From Hyphomicrobiales bacterium (GTDB lineage: Bacteria; Pseudomonadota; Alphaproteobacteria; Rhizobiales; Xanthobacteraceae): a DNA stretch of 64,000 nucleotides. The number at the start of each line of letters is the position of its first letter. Positions within the stretch are counted from its first letter, which is position 1. The DNA lies in contig WHTM01000012.1 in the NCBI GenBank assembly GCA_009377755.1, positions 50,671-114,670 on the forward strand, in the 5' to 3' direction. A program made the position numbers and the translations under genes. Below, in pieces: positions 48,106-57,656 of this stretch. Under the pieces are notes generated by a model. It was not told the origin of the DNA, ran no database searches, and worked only from the letters and a program-made list of their open reading frames with translations.

Positions 48106-48572
48106 CCGGTTTTGGTAGCGGCAAGAACCGCCTCGGCATGCCCGGGGACCTTCACGTTGCGCCAGATCCGGACAATGCGGCCGCGCGCATCGATGAGAAA
48201 CGTAACTCTAAAAACTCCAAGGAACTTCCTGCCATACATGGATTTTTCGCCCCAAGCCCCATAGGCCTCAAGCATCGCATGAGTCTCGTCCGAGACGAGC
48301 GGTATGGCGAGATCGTATTTTGCCTTGAACTTGTTCTGCGCCTTCACCGGATCGGCCGAGACGCCGAGAACGGCGGTTCCGGCGGTGGTGAACTCGTCAG
48401 CCAGTTTCGAGAAGGCCTGGGCCTCCCGGGTGCAGCCGGGGGTGTCCGCCTTAGGATAGAAATACAGGACCAGCTTGCGCCCGCGGAAGTCGGCCAGCGA
48501 CACTTCGCCGCCGCCGTCGCGCGGCAAAGTGAATGATGGCGCCATGGCGCCTTCCGCCAGTTCTGTTGCCAT
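48102..48572 (-). CDS. bcp: Thioredoxin-dependent peroxiredoxin, PrxQ/Bcp type
   Basis: 156 residues, typical Bcp length. The peroxidatic Cys47 is in YFYPKADTPGCTREAQAFS. The usual resolving cysteine five residues later is Gln52, so this is a 1-Cys variant that must use an external thiol. The C-terminal part FRVTFLIDARGRIVRIW is family-typical. AGGAAGG precedes the ATG. It reduces hydroperoxides in the cytoplasm. Confidence 0.95.
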   Translation of the reverse strand: MATELAEGAMAPSFTLPRDGGGEVSLADFRGRKLVLYFYPKADTPGCTREAQAFSKLADEFTTAGTAVLGVSADPVKAQNKFKAKYDLAIPLVSDETHAMLEAYGAWGEKSMYGRKFLGVFRVTFLIDARGRIVRIWRNVKVPGHAEAVLAATKTG

Positions 48573-48615
48573 GCGCCTTCCTTTCGTCGCTTTCCCGAGG
48601 CCAATGTACGTGTCA

Positions 48616-48691
48616 CTGGTGTTCCGAATCCGACGTTCGCCTGACTTTGCAGCACGCTCTTAGCGAACTTCGGATTTCGAAAGGACACCAG
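48616..48691. repeat. CTAG-family hairpin unit G1 (type 1)
   Basis: 76 bp from CTGGTGTTCCGAATCCGACG to the arm GCGAACTTCGGATTTCG and GGACACCAG. It is followed by the linker CAACCTTATGAAT, which is duplicated (see finding). Confidence 0.88.
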
Positions 48692-48726
48692 CAACCTTAT
48701 GAATCTACACCAGCAACCTTATGAAT

Positions 48727-48798
48727 CTAGTGTGGTCCGGTTCAGAAGTTCTCTTGTTGGGACTCGCGGCAATGAAGAGAACTTCTGAACCACCGCAC
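48727..48798. repeat. CTAG-family hairpin unit G2 (type 3)
   Basis: Starts CTAGTGTGGTCCGGTTCAG, with arms GGTTCAGAAGTTCTCTT and AAGAGAACTTCTGAACC. The right CTAG is lost (CACCGCACGAG). Confidence 0.85.
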
Positions 48799-48973
48799 GA
48801 GCGTGCGGCTGCTGGCAGACGACGGCCATCGAGCGCGCGTTAGGCTCGGCCTGACAACACGCTCCGGGGACTTTTGTGTGCGACCCGCCACCTCTCTTGT
48901 CCGCGCCTAATGAGGCCCGAGGTTTGTGCGCGTTGCGGCGACACATCAGTCCCGTTACCAGTGGGATGGTAGA
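48799..48973. other. Gap between repeat pairs, no gene
   Basis: No coding signal was recognised. It separates repeat pairs G and H upstream of the YhdP-like gene. Confidence 0.4.
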
Positions 48974-49041
48974 CTAGCGTGGTGGATTTCGAGTTCCTGC
49001 CATTGTTGCGGCTGGCTCATTGCAGGAACTTTAAATCCAAA
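48974..49041. repeat. CTAG-family hairpin unit H1 (type 2, inverted pair)
   Basis: From CTAGCGTGGTGGATTTCGAG to the arm TGCAGGAACTTTAAATCC. The 13-bp linker that follows (ACTCGTAGAGTTG) is the reverse complement form of the usual linker, so the H pair is inserted in the opposite orientation. Confidence 0.85.
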
Positions 49042-49054
49042 ACTCGTAGAGTTG

Positions 49055-49127
49055 CTAGTGTCGTGATTCGGAAGTTCGCTCCGGAGCGGGCTGCAAACTC
49101 AAGCGAATTTCCGAATCACGACACTAG
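49055..49127. repeat. CTAG-family hairpin unit H2 (type 1)
   Basis: 73 bp, CTAGTGTCGTGATTCGGAAG at the left and CTTCC-like arm (GAATTTCCGAATCACGACAC) plus TAG at the right. Near-perfect palindrome. Confidence 0.92.
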
Positions 49128-49294
49128 CGTTCCGCGCAGGTGCGAAGCATGCTTGGGCTGCGCCGCCGGATCGCCGGCAGCGCGGTCGAGTTGGCGCCCA
49201 AGCGGGCTCAGCGAAGCCAGGCGGGCTCAGCGAAAGAAGAAGGTTCGGTCTGAACACGACAGCACTCCAACATCTTGCGGCATTTGGAGAGCAA

Positions 49295-52200
49295 GTGCTG
49301 CGCAAGACCCGACGGTCCATCGGCCGCGTATCCGTGGCGGGGTGCGTTGCTGCATCGTGGCTGCGCGCGACCATGCGGCGTCGGCTGGTACGACGGATCG
49401 CCGCTGCGGCGGCCGTCCTGGTCACTGTCGTCGTCGTCGCGTTGGTCAGCCTTTCCTGGCGGCTGTCGCGCGGTCCGATCTCGCTCGATCTTGCAACGCC
49501 CTGGCTGGTCGAGGCCATCGAAGACAAGCTCGGTGGCCAGCAGCGGGTCCAGGTGGGCGGCACTCAGATCGAGCGCAGTGAGGGCGGTCGAACATCGCTG
49601 CGATTGCGCGACGTGGTCCTGCGCGATGGCGACGGCACGGTGGTGGCCAGCGCACCAAAGGTCGAGGTCGCGATCTCCGGCGCGGGTCTGCTGACGGGAC
49701 ATATACGCGCCGAACGGGTCAGCCTGGTCGGCGCCGAAGTGTCGGTTCGCGTCGAAACGGACGGCAAGGTCACTGTTTTTGCCGGCGGCGACAAACGGCC
49801 GATAGCGATCGCGGTGCCAAAGGTACCTCCCGCCGAGGTTGCAGCGGTACCGGCGGCGCCGGGCGTGAGCGCGGTAGAACCACCCGGGCCTGGGCTTCTT
49901 CAGACCGGGGCCGACGGCTTCGCCGCCATGCTCGCCTGGATCGACAGCCTTGGCCGGACGGGTCTGGACGGTCGCGAACTGACCGAGATCGGCTTGAAGA
50001 GCGGGACGCTGATCGTCGAAGACCAGCGCGAAGGCAGGCGTTGGACATTCGATAACATCGACGTCAGCCTCAGCCGGCCGCAGCCTGGGGGCGTGCAGTT
50101 CACGATCCAATCAAGCCAGACCGGCAGGCATTGGTCAATCAACGCATCGGCGACCCCGACGAAGGCAGACCGCCACAGGATCCGCGTCGAGGCGCTGCGC
50201 GTTCCGGCTAAGGACCTGCTGCTGGCACTTCGATTCGCGGAACTTCCAATCAAGGCCGACCTGCCGCTCTCGGTACGGTTGCAAACGGAGATCGGGCCGA
50301 CGGGCGCGTTGGAGCTTCTTCAGGGCTCGATCATCGCGGAGACCGGAATGATCGGCGGCAACGACGCCGCCGACGGCACCATACCGGTTCAGCATGCTGC
50401 CATTAATTTCGAGTGGAACGCGTCGCGCCGCGCCCTCCTGGTCCCATTGCAGATGGCGCTGGCAGGAAACCGGTTCACGCTGCTGGCGCAGGTTGACGCT
50501 CCGGCGAAGCCTGGCGACCCTTGGCGGGTGCAACTGGGGGGCGGCAGCATGGTGCTGGCGGACGGCGGCAGACGCACGACTCCGCTGGTGCTCAACCGCG
50601 TTCAAGTGAACGCCCGGTTCGATCCTGCCAAGCGGCGGATTCACCTCGACAGGGGTGAACTCGGCAATTCCGAGACCTCCATCGCGCTCAGCGGCGGATT
50701 CGACTATTCGGGGTCGCCACGACTGATGCTGGGGCTCGCGGCGCGGCGCATGTCGCTCGCGACAATGAAGCAGTTGTGGCCGTCCTTCGTTTCGCCGAAC
50801 GTGCGAAACTGGGTCATGGAACACGTCTCCGGGGCGACGATCGAGCGGGTTGATGTCGCCATCAATGCACCGATGGAGGTGCTTGGATCGGTCGGACCGC
50901 CAATTCCGGACGACGCCTTGTCCATCGCTGTGCTGACCAGCGGGAGCGTCCTCCGGCCGCTCGAGTCGCTTCCGGAGATTCGCGACGCCGACCTGAACGT
51001 GCGTGCGACCGGCCGTACCGCGACGGTCAAGCTTGGCCATGGCACCGTCACGATGCCCTCGGGCCGCAAGCTTACGATGTCCGACGGCGTGTTCACCGTT
51101 CCCGATACGCATGCGACGCCGACGATGTCGCACACGCAGTTCCGGATGGAGGGGACGGTCGCGGCTGCCGCCGAGCTGCTCGCCATGGAGCGGCTGCGTG
51201 CGGCTTCCGGGTCGCCGCTCGATCCCGCGACCAGCCGCGGCAACATCAACGCGCGGGTGACGCTGGGAATCCCATTGCTCAAGGATATCTCGCAGGCAGC
51301 GATCAGTTACGCGCTTGACGTGGACTTCAACAACTTCGCCGCCGATCGGATGATCATGGGCCAGCGCGTCGAGGCCGCGAGCTTGCGTCTCAGCGCCGAC
51401 AACATGGGTTATCGCGTCAAGGGTGACGTCAAGATTGCGGGCGCGGCGGCCTCACTCGAATACCGCGTCCGTAGAGGCCAGACCGAGGATGAGATACGCT
51501 TGCAGGGCGTCCTCGACGATGCGACGCGCGACCGCCTCGGCCTTGACCTTGCCCCGGCGTTGACCGGGCCGGTTTCCATCAAGCTCGCCGGCCGGATCGG
51601 CGCAAACAGCAAAGAGGGGCGCTTCTCGGTTGAGGCCGACCTGACTCAGGCTCGGCTCGACGACCTGCTGCCGGGGCTGGTGAAGCCCCCCGCAAAGCCC
51701 GCACGGGCGACCTTTACGCTGGTGACCAGACCGGCGATGACGCGTTTGGAAGATCTGGTGTTCGATGGTTCCGGCTCGATCGTGCGCGGCAGCATCGTGG
51801 TCGACGGGTCTGGAAACGTCGTTTCCGCGAATTTTCCGGTGTTCAGCTTGTCCAGCGGGGACAAGATGTCGCTCAAGACCGAGCGGGGCAATAGCGGGGC
51901 CATGCTTGCGACCCTGCGCGGCGACGTTCTCGACGGGCGGCAGTTCATGAAAACGATCATGGCGGGCCGCCCTTCCGAAGACAAAGGCCACAAGGCCAAG
52001 CCCACCGATCTTGACCTCGACGCCAAGGTCGGCGCCATTGCGGGGCACCATGGAGAAGCATTGCGCGGCCTGGAGCTAAAGCTGTCGCGCCGCGACGGCC
52101 GGATCCGCAACTTTGCGCTCAAGGCCAATATTGGCCGCAACGCGACATTGATCGGTAGTCTTCGGCCGCGCAGTTCCGGACGCCAGGGCCTCCATCTGGA

Positions 52201-52795
52201 AACCGACGATGCCGGAGCGTTATTCCGGTTCACCGACACTTACTCGCGGATCACGGGTGGCCGCATGACGGTGACCATGGATCCGCCGTCCTCGGACCCC
52301 GCACCGAAGCAAGGGATCCTGAACATCGAGAACTTTGCTGTCCGAGGCGAGGCAACGCTCGATCGTATCGTCGCCGGCGCCGCATCCGGGCCGGGGTCCG
52401 GTGTCGAGTTCACCGCCATGCGTGTCGACTTCACGCGTACGCCCGGGCACTTGTCGATCCGGGACGGCGTGGTGCGCGGCCCTGTGATCGGCGCCACCAT
52501 CGATGGTGCAATCGATTATCGGCGGGACGAGGTGCGAATGCGCGGAACATTCGTCCCGCTGTTCGGGCTCAACAACATGTTCGGCCGCCTGCCGATCGTC
52601 GGGCTGTTCCTTGGCGGCGGCAGCAATGAGGGGCTGGTCGGGATCACCTATGAGGTGGTCGGGCCGCTGAGCGCTCCGCTGCTTCGGGTGAATCCGATCT
52701 CGGCGGTGGCACCGGGGTTCATTCGCAAGTTCTTCGAATTTCCCAGCACCACTGGGCCGAGCCGCCCGCCTGCTGCCTTCGACTCCACGCGCTGA
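49295..52795 (+). CDS. YhdP-family AsmA-like protein (DUF3971)
   Basis: 1166 residues. One N-terminal transmembrane helix (IAAAAAVLVTVVVVALVSLS, about 36-55) precedes a very long beta-rich region. The C-terminal AsmA-like end reads RGTFVPLFGLNNMFGRLPIV, then GGGSNEGLVGITYEVVGPLS and VNPISAVAPGFIRKFFEF, the YhdP family hallmark. E. coli YhdP, TamB and YdbH are bridge-like proteins that move phospholipids to the outer membrane. The GTG start follows GGAG. In related genomes it sits near bcp and tyrS, as here. Confidence 0.92.
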   Translation: MLRKTRRSIGRVSVAGCVAASWLRATMRRRLVRRIAAAAAVLVTVVVVALVSLSWRLSRGPISLDLATPWLVEAIEDKLGGQQRVQVGGTQIERSEGGRTSLRLRDVVLRDGDGTVVASAPKVEVAISGAGLLTGHIRAERVSLVGAEVSVRVETDGKVTVFAGGDKRPIAIAVPKVPPAEVAAVPAAPGVSAVEPPGPGLLQTGADGFAAMLAWIDSLGRTGLDGRELTEIGLKSGTLIVEDQREGRRWTFDNIDVSLSRPQPGGVQFTIQSSQTGRHWSINASATPTKADRHRIRVEALRVPAKDLLLALRFAELPIKADLPLSVRLQTEIGPTGALELLQGSIIAETGMIGGNDAADGTIPVQHAAINFEWNASRRALLVPLQMALAGNRFTLLAQVDAPAKPGDPWRVQLGGGSMVLADGGRRTTPLVLNRVQVNARFDPAKRRIHLDRGELGNSETSIALSGGFDYSGSPRLMLGLAARRMSLATMKQLWPSFVSPNVRNWVMEHVSGATIERVDVAINAPMEVLGSVGPPIPDDALSIAVLTSGSVLRPLESLPEIRDADLNVRATGRTATVKLGHGTVTMPSGRKLTMSDGVFTVPDTHATPTMSHTQFRMEGTVAAAAELLAMERLRAASGSPLDPATSRGNINARVTLGIPLLKDISQAAISYALDVDFNNFAADRMIMGQRVEAASLRLSADNMGYRVKGDVKIAGAAASLEYRVRRGQTEDEIRLQGVLDDATRDRLGLDLAPALTGPVSIKLAGRIGANSKEGRFSVEADLTQARLDDLLPGLVKPPAKPARATFTLVTRPAMTRLEDLVFDGSGSIVRGSIVVDGSGNVVSANFPVFSLSSGDKMSLKTERGNSGAMLATLRGDVLDGRQFMKTIMAGRPSEDKGHKAKPTDLDLDAKVGAIAGHHGEALRGLELKLSRRDGRIRNFALKANIGRNATLIGSLRPRSSGRQGLHLETDDAGALFRFTDTYSRITGGRMTVTMDPPSSDPAPKQGILNIENFAVRGEATLDRIVAGAASGPGSGVEFTAMRVDFTRTPGHLSIRDGVVRGPVIGATIDGAIDYRRDEVRMRGTFVPLFGLNNMFGRLPIVGLFLGGGSNEGLVGITYEVVGPLSAPLLRVNPISAVAPGFIRKFFEFPSTTGPSRPPAAFDSTR

Positions 52796-52887
52796 CACGA
52801 CGTCGGGATGGATAGCTTGCTTAGCGCGTCGTACTGTTGACGGGGGCGCGGTGAAATCCGGTAAGGTCCCGCTGGGAGGACGCCCGG

Positions 52888-54177
52888 ATGTTCACGGCCA
52901 CCAAGGACAAGGCTCTGCTCACCACGACGACCGGCGCGCTACCGCGGCCGAGCTGGTACACGGAAAATCTGCGAGGGATACCCCTGTCGCAAGGATTTTC
53001 GCGGCTCGCCTATCGCGAGCAGCATTTCGACTGCCTTGCCTGTCACGTAGCGGCGCAGCATCGCGCGGGCATCGACATTATGGTCGACGGAGACACGCGC
53101 CTCGATGATGACGTCGCCGGGCGAAGCTGGGTGAGCTACGCCACCGAGCGCATGGAGGGCATCGGCGCGCCGCGGGTGGAGGTGCCGCCGGCGGGATTCA
53201 TGGCCGACAAGGGACCCGGCGACCTGATGTGGGAGGTGATCGAGACCCGCATGACGCCGCCGGTCGTCGGCAAGATCGGCGCGACCGCGTTGCAGCTCGA
53301 CCGCGCCTACAAGGCGGTCGCGCCGATGACCGACCGGCCGGTGAAGATCGGCACGATCTCGGCCCAGATCCTGGCGCTGATGCTCACCGACGAGCACTAT
53401 GACGACCGGCTACAATTGCTGATGGACATGTCGGCGGCGCTGAACCGCGAATATCATGCGCTCGCGGACGCAGGCGCACCGATCGTCCAGATTGAAGAAC
53501 CGGCGATCCATCAGGTGATCGCAGACCGCAATGCGCCGATCAAGCCGGCGCAATGGGTCGAGGCCTTCAACCGCGAGGTCCAGGGCTTGCGCGGCAAATG
53601 CGAGGTGTGGTGTCACACCTGCTGGGGCTCGCCGGCGGCGCAGCGTGTGGCCAGCCGCGACCAGTCTTACAAGAACGCTTTGCCCTATTTCGATCAGCTC
53701 GATGTCGACGTGATCACTGTTGAGGGCGCGTTCAACCGCGGTATGGACATCGAGCACTTCGGGTCGATGATCTCGAAGGACAAGAAGATCGCGCTCGGCG
53801 TCATCAGCCACCGTACGCTGCAGGTCGAACGTCCAGAGGAGGTCGCCGACCTGATCCGGCGCGCGTTGAAATACATCGAACCGGAACGGCTGATCCTGAC
53901 CAGCGACTGCGGCTTCGGTCGGCAGTCGATGAGCCGGATGCACGCGCTCTACAAGATGGTCGCGCTCACGCGTGGGACCAACATCGTGCGGCGGGAGCTC
54001 GGGCTGCCGGAGGTGTACATCCCGGCGGCCGATGCCAGGCTGTCGATGGTGCCAATGCCTCTCGACCGTCATCCTGAGGTGCTCGACGGCGAAGCCGCCG
54101 AGCCTCGAAGGATGGACGGCCACAGAATGCGCCGTCGCCCTTCGAGGGCCGCGCTTCGCGCGGCCACCTCAGGATGA
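52888..54177 (+). CDS. MetE-like cobalamin-independent methionine synthase family protein
   Basis: 429 residues, resembling the C-terminal catalytic half of MetE and the short MetE-like archaeal/bacterial proteins. Zinc-site candidates are the His-x-Cys of WCHTCWG and Cys of LTSDCGFGRQSM, with Glu in IVQIEEPAIHQ. The N-terminal MetE half is absent, so substrate and methyl donor are unclear. GGGAGGA precedes the ATG. The last 35 codons (from about RHPEVLDGEAAEPRR) lie inside an R1 palindrome, which also supplies the stop. The original C-terminus was probably near residue 390. Confidence 0.87.
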   Translation: MFTATKDKALLTTTTGALPRPSWYTENLRGIPLSQGFSRLAYREQHFDCLACHVAAQHRAGIDIMVDGDTRLDDDVAGRSWVSYATERMEGIGAPRVEVPPAGFMADKGPGDLMWEVIETRMTPPVVGKIGATALQLDRAYKAVAPMTDRPVKIGTISAQILALMLTDEHYDDRLQLLMDMSAALNREYHALADAGAPIVQIEEPAIHQVIADRNAPIKPAQWVEAFNREVQGLRGKCEVWCHTCWGSPAAQRVASRDQSYKNALPYFDQLDVDVITVEGAFNRGMDIEHFGSMISKDKKIALGVISHRTLQVERPEEVADLIRRALKYIEPERLILTSDCGFGRQSMSRMHALYKMVALTRGTNIVRRELGLPEVYIPAADARLSMVPMPLDRHPEVLDGEAAEPRRMDGHRMRRRPSRAALRAATSG

Positions 54178-54180
54178 CGG
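54067..54180. repeat. Palindromic intergenic repeat, type R1, overlapping a coding end
   Basis: CCGTCATCCTGAGGTGCTCG at the left, CACCTCAGGATGACGG at the right, with inner hairpins including CCGCGCTTCGCGCGG-like. It overlaps the 3' end of the MetE-like gene and sits 11 bp before the tyrS stop. Confidence 0.85.
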
Positions 54181-54191
54181 GGACAGAGAAT

Positions 54192-55481
54192 TCACCGCGG
54201 CTTTAGCAGCACATGCCGCTTGCGGCCGAACGAGAGCTTGATCACGTCTTGAGGCATTAGGTTCCGCTGGGTCAACATCATTCCCTCGTCAGCCACGACG
54301 ATGTCGTTGACGAAGAGACTGCCATCTCTAATCCGTCGACGGGCCTCGCTCGTCGTAGGAACAAGCCTGGCGCGTACGAACGCGTGGAGCACACCTAAAC
54401 CCTGATTTAGTTCGGTCCAGAAAACATCTACACTGGGCAAGTTTTCGGCGAGCACGCCCTCTTCAAACGTGCGGCGTGCTGTTCTAGCGACTTCATTGGC
54501 GAGCCAGTCTCCATGCAATAGCCTTGTCGCCTCAGTGGCGAGCACTTTTTTCGCCTCGTTGATCTCGTGTCCGCGTAAGGTGGCCAAGCGGCTGATCTCG
54601 TCGAGCGGCAGCACCGTGAACAGCTTCAGGAAGCGTGCGACGTCGCCGTCCTCGGTATTACGCCAGTACTGCCAGTAGTCGTATGGACTTAGCATGTCGG
54701 CATTAAGCCAGATCGCGCCGGCCGCAGTCTTGCCCATCTTCGCGCCGGACGACGTGGTGATCAGCGGCGAAGTCAAAGCAAACAACTTTGCGCCGACCAT
54801 CCGTCTGCCGAGTTCAATACCGTTGACGATGTTACCCCATTGGTCCGACCCGCCCATTTGCAGCACGCAGCCAAAGCGCTTGTGCAGTTCGACGAAATCG
54901 TAGGCCTGCAGCACCATGTAGTTGAATTCCAGGAACGACAATTCCTGCTGGCGCTCGAGCCGCAGCTTTACGGAGTCGAATGACAGCATTCGATTGATCG
55001 AAAAATGCCGCCCGACGTCGCGCAGGAAGTCAACATAGCTAAGGTGGTTCAGCCAGTCGGCATTGTTGGCCATGATTGCTTTGGCCATCGGTCGCCGGTT
55101 GAACGGCATGATGTCATTTCGGAAACCGTCCCCGAAGTCGAGGAACTGCGAAAACACTCGTTTGATGCTAGATAGGTTTGCATCGATGTCGTCGTCAGTC
55201 AGCAGCCTCCGGCTTTCGTCCTTGCCGGACGGATCGCCGACGCGCGTCGTGCCGCCACCCATCAGGGCGATCGGCCGGTGGCCGGTCTGCTGCAGCCAGT
55301 AGAGCATCATGATCGGCAACAGCGAGCCGATATGCAGCGAGGGCGCGGTGCAGTCGAAGCCGATATAGGCCGTCAGGCGCCCGGACACTGCCAAGGCGTC
55401 GAGCGCCTCTGGCTCCGAGACCTGGTGGATGAAGCCACGGTCCGCCAGAACTTGCAGAAAATCGGACTTGTACGCGCTCAT
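54192..55481 (-). CDS. tyrS: Tyrosyl-tRNA synthetase
   Basis: 429 residues. The Rossmann fold has [20 protein letters not shown] (HIGS variant of HIGH) and the KMSKS loop SGAKMGKT. The [19 protein letters not shown] block is a TyrRS hallmark. A C-terminal S4-like domain follows ([19 protein letters not shown]). It charges tRNA-Tyr. ATG 55481 (MSAYKSDFL) fits homologues; the upstream frame is a shadow of anmK. It is divergent from anmK. Confidence 0.96.
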   Translation of the reverse strand: MSAYKSDFLQVLADRGFIHQVSEPEALDALAVSGRLTAYIGFDCTAPSLHIGSLLPIMMLYWLQQTGHRPIALMGGGTTRVGDPSGKDESRRLLTDDDIDANLSSIKRVFSQFLDFGDGFRNDIMPFNRRPMAKAIMANNADWLNHLSYVDFLRDVGRHFSINRMLSFDSVKLRLERQQELSFLEFNYMVLQAYDFVELHKRFGCVLQMGGSDQWGNIVNGIELGRRMVGAKLFALTSPLITTSSGAKMGKTAAGAIWLNADMLSPYDYWQYWRNTEDGDVARFLKLFTVLPLDEISRLATLRGHEINEAKKVLATEATRLLHGDWLANEVARTARRTFEEGVLAENLPSVDVFWTELNQGLGVLHAFVRARLVPTTSEARRRIRDGSLFVNDIVVADEGMMLTQRNLMPQDVIKLSFGRKRHVLLKPR

Positions 55482-55557
55482 CGTATTCAGACTGGCCTGT
55501 CGCCGAAATCGCGCCGGTGGTGTAACAGGTTCGCGGGATTCAACAAGGGAGCAAGGT

Positions 55558-56709
55558 GTGGCAATTCTGCGGGCGATCGGGCTGATGAGCGGCACCTCGC
55601 TCGACGGCGTCGATGTGGCCATGATCGAGACCAATGGTGAGATCGTCGCCGCATTCGGGCCCACAGCCTACCGCCCCTATGCCGACGATGAGCGCGAACT
55701 GCTGCTGCAGGCGCTCGTAGCCGGCAAGTCCCTAAGCAGCCGTACCGAACGGCCCGGAATCCTTGGCGAGGCCGAGGCTTTCGTCACCCGTGTCCACGCC
55801 GAGACGGTATTAGCCTTCTTGGAGGACAACGGCATCGATCGGGACTCGGTTGATGTGGTCGGCTTTCACGGCCAGACCGTCCTGCACAAGCCGGAAGCGC
55901 ACCTGACCGTCCAGATCGGGGATGGGCCGGCGCTGGCGGAGCGCCTCGCTCGTCCGGTTGTCTACGATTTCCGGGCCGCCGATGTGGCGGCCGGCGGACA
56001 GGGCGCGCCGCTGGTGCCGGTCTATCATCAGGCGCTGGCGCGCGGGCTTGACCGGCCGCGGCCGGTCGTGGTGCTCAATGTCGGCGGGGTCGCCAATATC
56101 ACCTATGTCGACGGAGGGCCGCCGATCGCCTGCGATACCGGGCCGGGCAACGCGCTGCTCGACGATTTTATGCGGGCGCGCACCGGGGCACCGCTCGACC
56201 GCAACGGCGATCAGGCGGCCCGGGGCAAAGTCGACGAAGGCTTCGTCGCCCGCGTGCTCGATCATCCGTTCTTCCGCGCACCCTGTCCGAAGTCGCTGGA
56301 CCGCAACGCTTTTGCCTTCGCCAATCTCGGATTGCCGGAATTCTCCGTGGCGGACGGGGCGGCGACCTTGTCGGCGCTGACGGCCGCCTCGGTGGCGTGC
56401 GTGGTGCCGCATCTGCCGCAGGCTCCGCGGGCCTGGATCGTGTGCGGAGGCGGCGCGCGCAATCCGACCCTGATGCGGATGCTGGCCGAGCGGCTTGCTC
56501 CGGCGTCGGTAGCAACCGCGGATGCGGTCGGTTGGTCGGCCGACTCGATCGAAGCGCAGGCGTTCGCCTATCTCGCCGCGCGCACTCTGCGCGGCCTGCC
56601 GCTCACCTTCCCGACCACCACGGGGGTTCCGGCCCCGATGCCGGGTGGGGTTGTCGCCAGGCCGACGCCGGCCGCAAGCCCGCAGCCGCAAAACCGTAAA
56701 GCGGGCTGA
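55558..56709 (+). CDS. anmK: Anhydro-N-acetylmuramic acid kinase
   Basis: 383 residues. The opening [20 protein letters not shown] is the AnmK signature. Others are [32 protein letters not shown] and [12 protein letters not shown], which form the ATP and sugar sites. It phosphorylates and opens anhydroMurNAc in cell-wall recycling. GTG 55558 is chosen because AAGGGAG lies upstream at good spacing. Divergent from tyrS. Confidence 0.96.
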   Translation: MAILRAIGLMSGTSLDGVDVAMIETNGEIVAAFGPTAYRPYADDERELLLQALVAGKSLSSRTERPGILGEAEAFVTRVHAETVLAFLEDNGIDRDSVDVVGFHGQTVLHKPEAHLTVQIGDGPALAERLARPVVYDFRAADVAAGGQGAPLVPVYHQALARGLDRPRPVVVLNVGGVANITYVDGGPPIACDTGPGNALLDDFMRARTGAPLDRNGDQAARGKVDEGFVARVLDHPFFRAPCPKSLDRNAFAFANLGLPEFSVADGAATLSALTAASVACVVPHLPQAPRAWIVCGGGARNPTLMRMLAERLAPASVATADAVGWSADSIEAQAFAYLAARTLRGLPLTFPTTTGVPAPMPGGVVARPTPAASPQPQNRKAG

Positions 56710-57378
56710 TTAGGCCGCGCCGGCCTTGCGACCGCCGTTGCTCCCCAGCCGCTTGTCGAGATAGGCGCCGATCGATTGCATCAACGGCTCGACCTTGCCT
56801 TCGAAGAAGTGGTTGGCGCCCGGGATGATCTTCTGCTCAATCACGATGCCCTTCTGCGTCTTGAGCTTGTCGACGAGTGTCGTCACGTCCTTGTGCGGCG
56901 CAACGATGTCCTTGTCGCCATGCACGATCAGCCCGGATGATGGGCAGGGGGCGAGGAACGAGAAGTCGTAGCGGTTCGCCTCCGGGGCGACCGAGATGAA
57001 GCCCTCGATCTCGGGACGGCGCATCAGCAGCTGCATGCCGATCCAGGCGCCGAATGAAAACCCGGCGATCCAGCAGGAACGCGCCTCCTGGTTGATCGAC
57101 TGCGCCCAGTCGAGTGCCGACGCGGCATCCGACAGTTCACCGGTGCCGTGATCGAACGAGCCCTGGCTGCGGCCGACGCCGCGGAAATTGAAACGCAGGA
57201 CGGAGAAATTCCGATGCGCGAAGGCGTAGTAGAGCTGGTACACGATCTGATGGTTCATCGTGCCGCCGAACTGCGGATGCGGATGCAGCACGATGCCGAT
57301 CGGCGCATTGCGCTGCCGTGCCGGGTGGTAGCGGCCTTCGATGCGGCCGGCTGGGCCGGTGAAGATGACTTCAGGCAT
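56710..57378 (-). CDS. Alpha/beta hydrolase of the small dienelactone-hydrolase-like type
   Basis: 222 residues. GRIEGRYHPARQRNAPIGIV followed by LHPHPQFGGTMNH is characteristic of a conserved proteobacterial hydrolase family. The nucleophile elbow is AGFSFGAWIG (Ser), and the acid and His are HGDKDIVAP and PGANHFFEGK. The substrate is unknown. Its stop abuts the anmK stop (56709/56710), so the two converge without a gap. Confidence 0.87.
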   Translation of the reverse strand: MPEVIFTGPAGRIEGRYHPARQRNAPIGIVLHPHPQFGGTMNHQIVYQLYYAFAHRNFSVLRFNFRGVGRSQGSFDHGTGELSDAASALDWAQSINQEARSCWIAGFSFGAWIGMQLLMRRPEIEGFISVAPEANRYDFSFLAPCPSSGLIVHGDKDIVAPHKDVTTLVDKLKTQKGIVIEQKIIPGANHFFEGKVEPLMQSIGAYLDKRLGSNGGRKAGAA

Positions 57379-57656
57379 AGGAGCTTGACCTCGACGCAGA
57401 CATGACGCCCCGGTGAAGCCGTGGCGAGGAGTACGGGAGCGGCGCGCTTGAGGGCAACAGCAGGCGCACGTAACTCTTTGAAACCATTCTGAATTCGGAA
57501 GGCGCCGCAAGACCTTGCCGCGCGCGGTATCAGGCGGCGCGATGGCGTTTTTAGCACGATCCAGGGATCGAAAAACAAGTTAATGTGAGGCGCGCCGAGA
57601 TCAAGTGGCGCGCTGAACCACCACATGAGACGCGAGCAGGCTTGATAGGGTCGATC

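Noticed and set aside
52848..52887. A cobalamin-riboswitch-like string (GGTGAAATCCGGTAAGG then TCCCGC) before the MetE-like gene
   Set aside because: It resembles one riboswitch block by chance, but only 92 bp separate the genes. The other conserved blocks, including the B12 box, are absent.
54192..55481. Horizontal transfer of tyrS based on slightly different codon use
   Set aside because: The impression is weak and the neighbourhood (tyrS next to anmK) is normal for the group.
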